DNA of 44,524 bases from Bradyrhizobium sp. AS23.2 (GCF_001908185.1 NZ_LGHM01000111.1:1-44524); one strand, 5' to 3'; positions 1-9,043 are shown, numbered from the stretch's first letter. Numbers and translations: made by a program. The notes: a model not told the origin generated them from the sequence alone.

Positions 1-93
1 CTGAGCGCCACCACCGACATCATCGCCCGGCTACGGGCCGCCCCACCGCCACTCCGAGGCCAAATTCGTCCAACATTCGAATACGCCGTGTAA
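1..93 (+). CDS. possible 3' end of a gene cut by the left edge
   Basis: Frame 1 is open from the first base to a TAA at 91-93 and would encode about 30 C-terminal residues ending in TFEYAV. No start is visible and the piece is too short to recognise. The opposite strand is also open here in one frame, so this may be chance. It is followed by about 75 bases without features before the convergent glycosyltransferase gene ends at 168. Confidence 0.25.
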   Translation: MSATTDIIARLRAAPPPLRGQIRPTFEYAV

Positions 94-167
94 GGTGGGC
101 GCAAAACAGATACTTGCCCAGCCTCTACGCATCATCCGGGCTTCGGCTACGGGTCGGGAGAAGAATT

Positions 168-1817
168 TTACGGCGCCGGGATCGAGAGCAGGCTGGAAAT
201 GCTGCGGCCGCGGATGTCGTAGACCCGGGCGAACACCACGTCGTCGCGCTTGATCTCGACCATGACAGGTGCGGTCAGGCCCTTGCAGTAGAACTCGCCG
301 AGCGTCATGGCGAAATCGGCCGCATTGGAATCCCAGCCGATCGTGAAGTCGGGCCCGAGTGCGACCTGCGCCGGGCGCTGCGGGCCGCACACCGCGACCT
401 TCCACTTGCGATTGGCCGGCGGTGCTTCCTGGCGCTCGACGAGCTGCTCGCGCAGCTCGTCGGACGCCTGCTTCAGCGCGAGTCCCCAATAGTCCAGCAT
501 GAAGCGTTCGTCGGCGCCGCGCACGGTGCCCGCGATGTAGTTGAAGTGGGTGTACTGATAGGGATGCAGCCGGATCATCTCGGCGAGCGGCAGTGCAAGG
601 CCGAAGCAGAAGGCCGCGAGCACCGCCGGCTGCCAGCTGCGGTGATTGGCGCGCAGGCGCTCCATGGTCCAGGCGAAGGCGACGCCGCCGAGCACCGCCA
701 TCGGCGGGATCACGAAGACGAAGTGGCGGATGCCGTTGTAGAGCGCCGGCCGCTTCACCATCGCGATCGCGAGCGGCAGGGTCGCGGCGATCGTCAGCAT
801 CAGCAGGATGGTCTTGCGGCGGGCCGGGACCTCGCGGCGCGGCAGCATGGCAAAGGTGCTGAACATGGCGCCGATCATCAGCACCAGCATCACCTCGGGA
901 AGCTGAAGCGCAAACAGCGTCGGCAGATAGGACCAGGGCATGTCGGGCACGGATACGATCGCGCCGTCGAACATCTCCTTCCAGGGCTTCTCGAAGAAAT
1001 GCGAGAAGTAGGTCAGCGCCTCGAAGGGATTGCCGGGCTCCATGATCGACCACGGCCAGATCAGGCCCATCACGAGGTAGCCGAACACGAGGCCGGGCAG
1101 CAGCACATAGACGACATGGGCGAAGCGGCGGACCGACTCGCGCAGGCCCTCGCTGCGCAGTTCCTCCAGGAACAGCGGGATGAAGCCGATCATGGCGTAG
1201 ACCAGCGCGAGGCCGCCGAGGATACGGGAGCCGATCGAGAGGCCCGCACCTAAGCCGACGATCAGGATCGTCCGCGGCGACGGCTGCGGATATTCCTCCG
1301 CGAGGCGGACCAGGCCGAGCATCAGGATGATCATGGCCACTGCGAAGGGTGCATCCTTCGGGTTCATGAACATGTGGCCGTAGAAGATCGGGCAGAGCGC
1401 GAGCAGCAGCAGTGTCGCAAGGCCTGCGAGCGGCCCGCCGATGCGGCGGCCGAGCCGCCACGTCACCGCAAGTCCGATCACGCCGACGATCGCGCCGACC
1501 AGACGGCGCGTCTCGAACAGCTCGAGCGGAATGATCTTGTGCAGGAGGGCGGCGACCATGTCGAAACCGCCGCCGTACATATAGAGATTGGCGAAGGAGA
1601 GCGCCGCGGTGTCCTTAAAGCCGGAACCGAACATGCGCAGCAACAGATCGGCATATTCAGCGTGGGTGTAGTCGTCCCACCCGAGTCCGTAGTCGCGGAA
1701 GGTCAAGCCTGCAAGGACGGCGACCGCAGCCAGCACCAGCATGGCGAGGTCGTCGCAAGTCCGCTCAATCGAGCGCCGCGCCGGCGTGTCGATCGCCGAA
1801 GTCGTGATGGATGTCAT
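168..1817 (-). CDS. GT39/ArnT-like integral membrane glycosyltransferase
   Basis: This 549-residue, strongly hydrophobic protein has the layout of the dolichyl-phosphate-mannose / ArnT superfamily (GT-C fold). A short cytoplasmic N-terminus leads into a first TM segment at about residues 25-42. Next comes an acidic first external loop with the pair D48-D49 (GWDDYTHAEY), the usual place for the catalytic acid. About ten further TM helices follow, then a soluble C-terminal domain from about residue 450. Family members move a sugar from a polyprenyl-phosphate donor to lipid or protein at the outer face of the inner membrane. Donor and acceptor cannot be told from sequence. The ATG at 1817 is used although no strong Shine-Dalgarno precedes it. 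It is a single-gene unit. Confidence 0.8.
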   Translation of the reverse strand: MTSITTSAIDTPARRSIERTCDDLAMLVLAAVAVLAGLTFRDYGLGWDDYTHAEYADLLLRMFGSGFKDTAALSFANLYMYGGGFDMVAALLHKIIPLELFETRRLVGAIVGVIGLAVTWRLGRRIGGPLAGLATLLLLALCPIFYGHMFMNPKDAPFAVAMIILMLGLVRLAEEYPQPSPRTILIVGLGAGLSIGSRILGGLALVYAMIGFIPLFLEELRSEGLRESVRRFAHVVYVLLPGLVFGYLVMGLIWPWSIMEPGNPFEALTYFSHFFEKPWKEMFDGAIVSVPDMPWSYLPTLFALQLPEVMLVLMIGAMFSTFAMLPRREVPARRKTILLMLTIAATLPLAIAMVKRPALYNGIRHFVFVIPPMAVLGGVAFAWTMERLRANHRSWQPAVLAAFCFGLALPLAEMIRLHPYQYTHFNYIAGTVRGADERFMLDYWGLALKQASDELREQLVERQEAPPANRKWKVAVCGPQRPAQVALGPDFTIGWDSNAADFAMTLGEFYCKGLTAPVMVEIKRDDVVFARVYDIRGRSISSLLSIPAP

Positions 1818-2129
1818 GGCTATTGGTGACCCGGAATCCCCTCTTGGCCCTGCTGGTGCGCACGGGCCTGCTCCCCGGGATCCCTATAGCGCAGTTCCAT
1901 TACCAAGTAATTGGGCATTATGGCTAAATTCCTGATGCGACGCAGCAATTCCAGAAACTTGGGAGCACGCTAGCAGTACCGATCCGCAGCTGAAGGGAAT
2001 GTGAATAAGTCCCTGATTTCCTTCCCTTTAGGAACGCTGCCCACAATTGGGCGTTGGCGTGAAACCCAGTATGACGGTATCGTGGCGTGACGGGTGTCGC
2101 GTGTGGATTCGCGGCCGGGGGTGAGTTCG
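1818..2129. other. intergenic region between divergent genes
   Basis: About 310 bases separate the divergent glycosyltransferase and the two-TM protein, so promoters for both should lie here. I see no clear palindrome, RNA gene or convincing -35/-10 pair. A small AT-richer patch lies around 1895-1935. Confidence 0.4.
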
Positions 2130-3002
2130 ATGACCTTGGCATTGTTGATCGCAGGGATTTTCGCCGTTTTGGCGGGCTTCCTTACGATCCTGTTTGGCTT
2201 GACCGTCAGGGAGGCCAGCCTCGGCAGCACCCTCTTAATCGCCGGCACGATCGGCGTCTGCTCCGGAATGTTACTGGCCGGTCTGTACGTCGTGGCGACG
2301 GAGCTGAGGGGCATCGCGCGCCGGCTGGCCGGATCGGTCGCGCCGTCCGAGGTTCGGGTCAGGCCCGTGCTGCCGGGACTTGAGATGCCTGGAGCCCCTG
2401 TGCCCGAGCCGATGCCTGCTGCGGCGGCGAGAATCGAACCGGCGCCACCACCACCGGCGGCGGGCCCGCTGCCATGGCAGAGCGAAGCAGCCGCGCGCGA
2501 GCGTCCGCGCGTCGAGGCGCCGCCGGAGCCGGAAGTTCCAACGCTGCCTGCGGTTCCGGAAGCACCGCGCCGTCGCAACCTGCTGTTCGCCTCGACTTCC
2601 CGGAAGGAGCGCGAGCGTGCCGAGGCGAAGGCAGGCGAGGGCTCACCGCAGCCGCCGCTTGAAGAGCCCGCGGCGCCTGGCGCCCCGGAAACTCCGCCTG
2701 CGAGCTTTGACGATGCCTGGCCAAAGCCGGACCGTATGCGCCCACCGGAACCGCCGGTCGCATCGCGCCGTCCGCCGCCGCGCTCGCCATCGACCTTTGC
2801 GGAGGCCGCTCCGCCGCCACCCGCACCCGAGCCGCCGCCTGCGGCAGAGCAGGCGCCCGTGACCGTGCTCAAGTCCGGCATCGTCGACGGCATGGCCTAT
2901 TCGCTCTATTCCGACGGCTCGATCGAAGCGCAGATGCCGGAGGGCATGATGCGCTTTGCCTCGATCGACGAGTTGCGCGCCCATCTGGACCAGCGATCCT
3001 GA
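2130..3002 (+). CDS. two-TM protein with proline/alanine-rich linker, function unknown
   Basis: I do not recognise a named family. The ATG at 2130 is preferred because two clear TM helices start directly after it (about residues 2-22 and 33-54). An in-frame upstream start at 2094 would only add polar residues. After the membrane part comes a linker of about 180 residues dominated by Pro, Ala, Glu and Arg, with many PPP runs. It ends in a short compact domain of about 45 residues (VLKSGIVDGMAYSLYSDGSI onward) that looks folded and conserved-type. The protein is probably anchored in the inner membrane with the C-terminal module held away on the linker. It stands alone, and a dispersed repeat begins 15 bases after its stop. 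Confidence 0.75.
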   Translation: MTLALLIAGIFAVLAGFLTILFGLTVREASLGSTLLIAGTIGVCSGMLLAGLYVVATELRGIARRLAGSVAPSEVRVRPVLPGLEMPGAPVPEPMPAAAARIEPAPPPPAAGPLPWQSEAAARERPRVEAPPEPEVPTLPAVPEAPRRRNLLFASTSRKERERAEAKAGEGSPQPPLEEPAAPGAPETPPASFDDAWPKPDRMRPPEPPVASRRPPPRSPSTFAEAAPPPPAPEPPPAAEQAPVTVLKSGIVDGMAYSLYSDGSIEAQMPEGMMRFASIDELRAHLDQRS

Positions 3003-3017
3003 GACGTGCCGCGCACC

Positions 3018-3120
3018 AGAGCGTTTTCGAGCGAAGTGGATACCGGTTCGCGTCAAGAAAACGCGTCAAAACAAGAATCTAGAGCGCCGTTCCGATTCCA
3101 TCGGAACGGAAATGGCTCTA
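3018..3120 (+). repeat. dispersed repeat family A, copy 1
   Basis: About 103 bases beginning AGAGCGTTTTCGAGCGAAG and ending GGAAATGGCTCTA. Two near-identical copies in opposite orientation lie at 13914-14015 and 17018-17116. The right part carries an inner inverted repeat (CCGTTCCGAT / ATCGGAACGG). The ends are rough inverted repeats of one another (AGAGC...GGCTCT). I recognise this as a non-coding repeat type common in Bradyrhizobium intergenic DNA. It sits between the two-TM protein and the mucR-like gene. Confidence 0.85.
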
Positions 3121-3257
3121 GTAAAGCGCCGCCGTTCTTGTCTCGAGATCAGTAATCAGTTCATATTCGTCAGTCGTCTTACTTAAGTCGAACGTATTGT
3201 TGAGACGGATACTTCGGCGCCGTCTCTGAGGCGCAAGATTGAAGAAAGGTCGGGCCG

Positions 3258-3674
3258 ATGTCGGATGCCGGGGCTAAGAATTTCATCGAGCTGACGGCGA
3301 GTATCGTCTCCGCCTATGTCGGCAACAATCCGACCCCGGCCGCCGAGATTCCAAATCTGATCAGCCAGGTGCACGGCGCGCTGGTGCGGGTCTCGTCAGG
3401 CCGTACCGAGACTGCGCCGCTCGAGCCCGCAAAGCCGGCGGTGTCGCTGAAGAAGTCGATCGCGCCGGACTATCTGGTTTGTCTGGAAGACGGCAAACGC
3501 TTCAAGTCGCTGAAGCGCCATCTGCGCACCCAGTACAACATGACGCCGGAGCAATATCGCGAGAAATGGGGACTGCCGGCCGACTATCCGATGGTCGCGC
3601 CGAACTACGCGGTCGCGCGCTCGCAACTGGCGAAGCAGATGGGTTTGGGACAGCAGCAGCGGAAGCGGAAGTAA
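3258..3674 (+). CDS. mucR: Ros/MucR-family transcriptional regulator lacking full zinc ligands
   Basis: The 138-residue protein matches Ros/MucR in length and layout. A helical N-terminal region (1-60), where family members oligomerise, precedes a DNA-binding domain (about 71-125) with FKSLKRHLRTQYNMTPEQY and the family hallmark WGLPADYPMVAPNYA. MucR proteins are H-NS-like regulators of exopolysaccharide, motility and cell-cycle genes in Rhizobiales and bind AT-rich DNA. In the zinc-finger core C75 and H88 are kept. The second cysteine is D78, and the last histidine positions are Q92/Y93. A normal zinc site is therefore not expected, as described for some Mesorhizobium homologues. The upstream region 3121-3257 is AT-richer than the surroundings, which would suit autoregulation (inference). 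It ends 4 bases from the convergent sufE stop. Confidence 0.88.
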   Translation: MSDAGAKNFIELTASIVSAYVGNNPTPAAEIPNLISQVHGALVRVSSGRTETAPLEPAKPAVSLKKSIAPDYLVCLEDGKRFKSLKRHLRTQYNMTPEQYREKWGLPADYPMVAPNYAVARSQLAKQMGLGQQQRKRK

Positions 3675-3678
3675 ATTC

Positions 3679-4107
3679 CTACAAGGCGTCCGCCAGTGCC
3701 TCTTTTGCGTCGGTCTTGATACGCTCGACCATCGACCGCAGGCCGTTGGAGCGCTGCGGCGTCAAATGATCGCGGAAGCCGAATTCGTCGAACACCGCGA
3801 TGGCGTCGGTCGCAAGAATCTCCTGCGGTGTGCGGCCCGAATAGAGCGAGAGCACAATGGCGACCAGCCCGCGCACGATATGCGCGTCGCTGTCGCCGCG
3901 ATATTTCAGGATCGGCGGGCCATTGCCGCGATCGACCAGCTTCTGGAGCCAGACCTGGCTGACACAGCCCTGCACCTTGTTGGCGGCGGAGTGCTCCGCC
4001 TCGGGCATCGGTTCCAGGGTGCGGCCGAGCTCGATGACGTACCGGTAGCGGTCGTCCCACTCGTCCAGAACCTCAAAATTGTCCCTGATTTCGTCGATCG
4101 TCGTCAT
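3679..4107 (-). CDS. sufE: SufE-family sulfur acceptor protein
   Basis: The 142 residues are typical for SufE, which takes persulfide sulfur from the cysteine desulfurase SufS and passes it to the SufBCD scaffold during Fe-S cluster assembly in the cytoplasm. The diagnostic segment is NKVQGCVSQVW, placing the persulfide-accepting cysteine at C48. The conserved acidic and Arg-rich surface elements (DEWDDRYRYVIELGR) are also present. It is not linked to other suf genes here, which is common in Bradyrhizobium. The stop lies 4 bases from the convergent mucR-like stop. Confidence 0.92.
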   Translation of the reverse strand: MTTIDEIRDNFEVLDEWDDRYRYVIELGRTLEPMPEAEHSAANKVQGCVSQVWLQKLVDRGNGPPILKYRGDSDAHIVRGLVAIVLSLYSGRTPQEILATDAIAVFDEFGFRDHLTPQRSNGLRSMVERIKTDAKEALADAL

Positions 4108-4214
4108 GCTGGCCCGTGTTCCCGTTCAGCCCAATATAGGGACGCGAAGCGGTGAAATCGATAGGGGTTGGGGGCTAATTGACTATTGGATTGCGTGCAG
4201 CCGATCGTTTGGTT

Positions 4215-4239
4215 CACCTCTCCCCGCTGGGGAGAGGTG
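4215..4239. repeat. perfect 11-bp inverted repeat
   Basis: CACCTCTCCCC, a GCT loop, then GGGGAGAGGTG forms a perfect hairpin in the 210-base gap between divergent sufE and murJ. This core occurs in widespread rhizobial intergenic repeats. It lies upstream of both genes, so it is not a terminator for either. Confidence 0.7.
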
Positions 4240-4317
4240 GGCAGAGCAACCACCTTTTTCGTCCCCATCATAGTTCACGGTCTTATCGGCTGACCGATAA
4301 CGCTCTAGAAGGCAACG

Positions 4318-5848
4318 ATGCTCGGACGGATATTCACGGTTGGCGGATATACGCTGCTCTCGCGGCTGACGGGATTTGCCCGCGACATCATGCTCGCGGC
4401 GATCCTCGGCGCCGGCCCCGTGGCCGACGCCTTTTTCGTGGCGCTGCGGCTGCCCAACCATTTCCGCGCAATCTTTGCCGAGGGCGCCTTCAACGCGGCC
4501 TGGGTGCCGGCCTACGCGCACGTCCATGGCGAGCGTGGGGGGGGCGGCCGCAAGTCTGTTCGCCGACCGCATCTTCACGCTGCTGCTCGCCTCGCAGGTC
4601 GTGCTGCTGATCGTCGCCTGGCTGTTCATGCCGCAGGCCATGAGCATCCTGGCGCCCGGCTTTTCCGAGGACGCCGAGCAGCGCAAGCTCGCGATCGAGC
4701 TGACCCGGATCACCTTTCCCTATCTTCTGCTGATCACGCTGGTGACGCTCTACGGTGGCATGCTCAACGTGATGCAGCGCTTCGCCAGCGCCGCGGCCGC
4801 GTCGATCTTCCTCAACGTCTCGATGATGATGACGCTTGCGCTCGCCGCCTGGTTTCCCAGCGCAGGGCACGCCGCAGCCTGGGGTGTCCTGATTTCGGGC
4901 TTCCTGCAATATTTCCTGCTCGCGGGTGATCTCGCGCGCCATGGCGGCTTGCCGCGCTTTGCGCCGCTCAAACTTGACGAAGATGTCCGCAGCTTCTTCA
5001 AGGCGCTCGGGCCGGCGACGCTAGGCTCGATGGGCACGCAGGTTGCGCTGTTCGCCGACACCATCATCGCGACCTTCCTGCCCGCAGGCGCGCTGTCGGC
5101 GCTCTATTATGCCGACCGCCTCAACCAGCTGCCGATCGGTGTCATCGGCATCGCCATCGGCACGGTGCTGCTGCCGGAGATGTCGCGGCGGATCACGGCC
5201 AACGACCATGACGGCGCGATGAAGGCGCAACGTCGCGCGTTTGATTTCACGCTGCTGTTCTCGGTGCCCTTCGTGGCCGCCTTCATCACCGTGCCCGATG
5301 CGATCATGCGTGCGCTGTTCGCCCGTGGCGCGTTCTCGAAGGCCGATGCCGCCGCCGCGGGCGCCACGCTCGCGGCCTATGCCATTGGTCTGATCCCCTT
5401 CGTGCTGATCCGCAGCGCGGTCGCGACCTTCTACGCGCGCAAGGATACGGCGACGCCGGTTCGCGCCTCGCTGACCGGCATCGCGGTCAACGTCGCCCTG
5501 AAGGTTGCCTTGATGGGATCGCTCGCGCAGATCGGCCTGGCGCTGGCAACAGCCGTTGGTGTCTGGACCAATCTGCTGCTGGTGCTCTTCTTCGCAGTGC
5601 GGCGAGGATTTCTCGTGCTGGACCGCGCCTGGCTGTTGTCGCTCGCCAAATTCCTGCTGATCGGAATCATCCTGGCCGCCGCCTTCTGGCTGATCGCACG
5701 CTTCAGCGCGGCCTCTTTCGCCTCCATGCACGCCTTCCGGGACGAATTGACGCTGGCGCTGCTCGCCGTCGGGGGCACAATCGTCTACGCGCTCGCGCTC
5801 CTCGCGCTGTTCGGTCGCAACTGGCTGGTCTCGCTGGTGCGCAACTAG
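4318..5848 (+). CDS. murJ: MurJ lipid II flippase, reading frame broken by 1 base in a G run
   Basis: The translation from ATG 4318 begins MLGRIFTVGGYTLLSRLTGF and continues in the adjacent frame from about 4545 to 5848. Together these give a MurJ/MVF protein of about 509 residues with some 14 TM helices. MurJ flips lipid II across the inner membrane for peptidoglycan synthesis. N-terminal hallmarks (LSRLTGFARD, ADAFFVALRLPN, AEGAFNAAWVP) are in the first frame. The rest, from SLFADRIFTLLLASQ through ARKDTATPVRASL, is in the second. The junction is a run of 8 G at 4537-4544; seven G would restore a continuous frame. Because murJ is essential in most bacteria, a sequencing error is the simplest reading. 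A truncated gene or slippage-expressed gene is the alternative. Confidence 0.88.
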
Positions 5849-5872
5849 GCTGGCCCGATTCAGCCACGGTGG

Positions 5873-6493
5873 TCAGTCAGCCCTTCTGATCGGCTGCCGG
5901 AGAATCGTCTTGAGTTTCTCGGGCTCCGTCTTGCGCGGGTCGCTCAGATAGATTTCATGGTGCGGTCCAGCGAATGTCAGTCCCTCCGCGGGCATCACCT
6001 CGTCGTGAAGCCTGGCAAGTATCGGCCCCTCGTCGTCGTAGCTGCCGACATGCAGCGTTTGAAGGCTACGTCCTTCATCGAGAGACTCCAGGCGCAGCGT
6101 TTCCGGCGGCGGCTCGCCGCGTTTCCCATGTGTCTTCGTGACGGCGTCGTCGTACAGCGGCCGGCCGACGAAGTCCGGCACCATGATCATCATCGTCCAC
6201 TTCCAGCGGTGCTTGCGGCGGTTGACGAAATCGGCGGGGTCGTCGGCCCACCAGAGGCCTTCGAGCGGCGGGACGACGTAGTCTCTTCCAGATCGAGCCT
6301 TGGAAGCAAACTTCATCGCATAGCTCACCGAATAGAGCCATTCGATGGCCTGCGCATAGCCCGGCTCGCGGTTCGGGTCGCCTTTGCCGTCTATTTTGAC
6401 GAATTGCAGTGCCGGCACGTCGATGGCAGCAAATCTGCCGATCGGCGCACTGTAGAGCTTCGAAAGCGTCTTCTTGAAATCGACCTTGCCCAC
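5873..6493 (-). CDS. GyrI-like small-molecule-binding domain protein
   Basis: This protein of about 206 residues starts at GTG 6493 (VGKVDFKKTLSKLYSAP). The same frame stays open far upstream over the antisense of the next gene, but that part is not coding. Features of the GyrI-like/YdhK-type fold include the opening VDFKKTLSKLYSA, the PALQFVKIDGKGDPN strand, AIEWLYSVSYAMKF, PPLEGLWWADD, and a late region reading ESLDEGRSLQTLHVGSYDDE then IYLSDPRKTEPEKLKTILRQ. Such stand-alone domains bind small hydrophobic compounds or hydrolyse them; the ligand here is unknown. It is transcribed convergently to murJ and divergently from the molybdenum hydroxylase gene. Confidence 0.8.
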   Translation of the reverse strand: MGKVDFKKTLSKLYSAPIGRFAAIDVPALQFVKIDGKGDPNREPGYAQAIEWLYSVSYAMKFASKARSGRDYVVPPLEGLWWADDPADFVNRRKHRWKWTMMIMVPDFVGRPLYDDAVTKTHGKRGEPPPETLRLESLDEGRSLQTLHVGSYDDEGPILARLHDEVMPAEGLTFAGPHHEIYLSDPRKTEPEKLKTILRQPIRRAD

Positions 6494-6676
6494 GGTTCTA
6501 CCTTTTTTGCCACCTCGGACGTGCCCGGTCCCACCCCCGGCCAGGCGTGCCGTAAACAGTAACGGGCACCGCTGCAAGGTGGTCGGCTCCTCATCTCGCA
6601 CGACGAAAGCCGTTTGCACTGCCACTTTTTCCACGGCAATATGCCGGCAAAACAACCATGAGGACATGGAGCGAAA

Positions 6677-8986
6677 ATGGCTGCCCCCATCAAGTTCGGC
6701 GTTGGCCAAAGCGTGCTGCGCAAGGAGGATGACGCACTCATCCGCGGCAAGGGCCGCTATACCGACGACTACGCGCCGCAGGCTGCTCTGCGCTGCTTGA
6801 TGCTGCGCTCGCCGCACGCCCATGCCAAATACACCATCGATGCGAGCCGCGCCCGCACGTTGCCCGGCGTCGCGCTGATCCTGACCGCTGACGACGTCAG
6901 GGATCTCGGCAATCTGCCCTGCCTGTTCAATCTCGAGACCGATCCATTCACCGGCCCGCCTTACCCCATCCTCGCCAAGGACGAGGTGCGCCATGTCGGC
7001 GATTCCATCGCCTTCGTCGTCGCCGAGACCACCGACCAGGCCCGTGACGCGATCGAGGCGATCGACGTCAAATGGAGCCCGCTGCCGGCCGTGACCGGCG
7101 TCGTCAATGCCGTCAAGAAGGGCGCACCGCAGGTCTGGCCGGACAAGGCCGGCAACGTGCTGTTCGACGTCTCGATCGGTGACAAGAAGGCGACCGAAGC
7201 CGCCTTTGCCAAGGCGCACGCGGTCGCCGAAATCTCCATCGTCAATCCGCGCGTGGTCGCGAACTTCATGGAAACGCGCGCGGCGGTCTGCGAATACGAC
7301 GCCAAGCGCGACCATCTGACGCTGACGGTCGGCAGCCAGGGCAGCCATCGCCTGCGCGACATTCTCTGCCAGAACGTGCTCAACATCCCGACGGACAAGA
7401 TGCGGGTGATCTGCCCCGATGTCGGAGGCGGCTTCGGCACCAAGCTGTTTCCGTACCGCGAATACGCCCTGATGGCGGTCGCCGCACGAAAGCTGAAGCA
7501 GGCCGTGAAATGGGCGGCCGATCGCTCCGAGCATTTCATGGGCGACGCGCAGGGCCGCGACAACGTCACAACCGCGAAGATGGCGCTTGCCGAGGACGGC
7601 AAATTCCTCGCCATGGATTGCGACCTGATGGGCGACATGGGCGCGTATCTGTCGACCTTCGGCCCCTACATTCCCCATGGCGGCGCCGGCATGCTGCCGG
7701 GCCTCTACGACATCCAGGCCTTCCACTGCCGGGTGCGCACCATCTTCACCCACAGCGTACCGGTCGACGCCTATCGCGGCGCTGGCCGGCCCGAGGCCGC
7801 CTATGTCATCGAGCGCCTGGTCGATGCCTGCGCGCGCAAGCTCGACATGACGCCGGATGCCATCCGTCGCAAGAACTTCATCCAGCCGAAGGCGCTGCCC
7901 TACAAGACCGCCACCGGCAAGGTCTACGATTCCGGCGATTTCGCCGCGCATCTGAAACGCGCGATGGAGATCGCGGAGTGGAAGGAGTTTCCCAAGCGCG
8001 CCAAGGCGGCCAAGAAGCAGGGCCTGATCCGCGGCATCGGCCTTGCAAGCTATGTCGAGATCTGCGGCGTGATGGGGGAAGAGACCGCGAACGTCAGGCT
8101 CGACCCCAACGGCGACGTCACCGTCCTGATCGGCACGCAATCGAGCGGGCAGGGCCACCAGACGGCTTACGCCCAGATCGTTGCCGAGCAGTTCGGCCTG
8201 CCGCCGGAGCGCGTGCACATCCACCAGGGCGACACCGATGAGATCGCGACCGGGCTCGGCACCGGTGGCTCGGCCTCGATCCCGACGGGCGGCGTCTGTG
8301 TGGAGCGTGCCACGGGTGAGCTGGGCAAGAAGCTGAAGGAGATCGCGGCTCAGGCGCTGGAGGCAAGCGCCGGCGATCTCGAGATTTCGGGCGGCGCCAT
8401 CCGCATCGCCGGCACCGACCGCACGATCTCCTTCACCGATCTCGCCAAGCGCCCGGGCGCAGATCCATCAAAGATGAACGGCAGCGCGACGTTTGCCAGC
8501 GCCGACGGCACCTATCCGAACGGCACGCATCTGGCGGAAGTCGAGATCGATCCGGCCACCGGCATCATCAAGGTCGTCAACTATGTGATCGTCGATGATT
8601 TCGGCAAGACGCTCAATCCGCTGCTGCTGGCCGGCCAGGTGCATGGCGGCGCCATGCAGGGCATCGGCCAGGCCCTGATGGAGCAGGTGGTCTATGGCGC
8701 GGGCGACGGCCAGCTGATCACCGCGACCTTCATGGACTACGCGCTGCCGCGGGCGGCGGATGGTCCAGCCTTCGTGTTCGAGACCAACAACGTTCCCTGC
8801 AAGACCAATCCGCTGGGTGTGAAGGGTGCGGGCGAGGCCGGCGCGATCGGCTCCTGTCCGGCGGTCGTCAACGCCATCGTCGACGGGCTCTGGCGCGAAT
8901 ACAAGATCGACCACATCGACATGCCGGCAACCCCGGAGCGGGTGTGGATCGCCATCAACGAGCACCATCGCCGTCACAGCCTGTGA
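6677..8986 (+). CDS. molybdenum hydroxylase large subunit (CoxL form II / xanthine dehydrogenase family)
   Basis: The 769-residue length and the complete set of family motifs fit the MoCo-binding large subunit. They are the N-terminal a/b hammerhead domain (SVLRKEDDALIRGKGRYTDD), GGGFGTK near residue 254, the active-site loop AYRGAGR at 365-371, and the catalytic glutamate E720 in KGAGEAGAIG. Form I CO dehydrogenase carries AYRCSFR instead, so this is a form II or related hydroxylase acting on an unknown aldehyde, N-heterocycle or CoA substrate. Family enzymes normally need a FAD subunit and a 2Fe-2S subunit. Neither is encoded nearby, so partners must be elsewhere. The ATG at 6677 follows GGAGCG at a short distance. 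No MoCo-insertion gene is seen in the neighbourhood. Confidence 0.88.
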   Translation: MAAPIKFGVGQSVLRKEDDALIRGKGRYTDDYAPQAALRCLMLRSPHAHAKYTIDASRARTLPGVALILTADDVRDLGNLPCLFNLETDPFTGPPYPILAKDEVRHVGDSIAFVVAETTDQARDAIEAIDVKWSPLPAVTGVVNAVKKGAPQVWPDKAGNVLFDVSIGDKKATEAAFAKAHAVAEISIVNPRVVANFMETRAAVCEYDAKRDHLTLTVGSQGSHRLRDILCQNVLNIPTDKMRVICPDVGGGFGTKLFPYREYALMAVAARKLKQAVKWAADRSEHFMGDAQGRDNVTTAKMALAEDGKFLAMDCDLMGDMGAYLSTFGPYIPHGGAGMLPGLYDIQAFHCRVRTIFTHSVPVDAYRGAGRPEAAYVIERLVDACARKLDMTPDAIRRKNFIQPKALPYKTATGKVYDSGDFAAHLKRAMEIAEWKEFPKRAKAAKKQGLIRGIGLASYVEICGVMGEETANVRLDPNGDVTVLIGTQSSGQGHQTAYAQIVAEQFGLPPERVHIHQGDTDEIATGLGTGGSASIPTGGVCVERATGELGKKLKEIAAQALEASAGDLEISGGAIRIAGTDRTISFTDLAKRPGADPSKMNGSATFASADGTYPNGTHLAEVEIDPATGIIKVVNYVIVDDFGKTLNPLLLAGQVHGGAMQGIGQALMEQVVYGAGDGQLITATFMDYALPRAADGPAFVFETNNVPCKTNPLGVKGAGEAGAIGSCPAVVNAIVDGLWREYKIDHIDMPATPERVWIAINEHHRRHSL

Positions 8987-8993
8987 TCCCAAG

Positions 8994-9043
8994 CAAACGC
9001 GGAACGCGTTTTGCGGGGCAAACGCGGGAACGCGTTTGCGGGG
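8994..9043. repeat. tandem pair of 25-base GC-rich hairpin units
   Basis: Two units, 8994-9018 and 9019-9043, each read CAAACGCG-GAA-CGCGTTTG-CGGGG with a single-base shift inside. Each unit can fold on itself. They start 8 bases after the molybdenum hydroxylase stop and may help end its transcript, though no T run follows. Confidence 0.7.

Noticed and set aside
5873..8224. Long minus-strand ORF of 783 codons
   Set aside because: Only its last 206 codons (from GTG 6493) look like protein. The rest is antisense to the molybdenum hydroxylase gene, which carries all family motifs.
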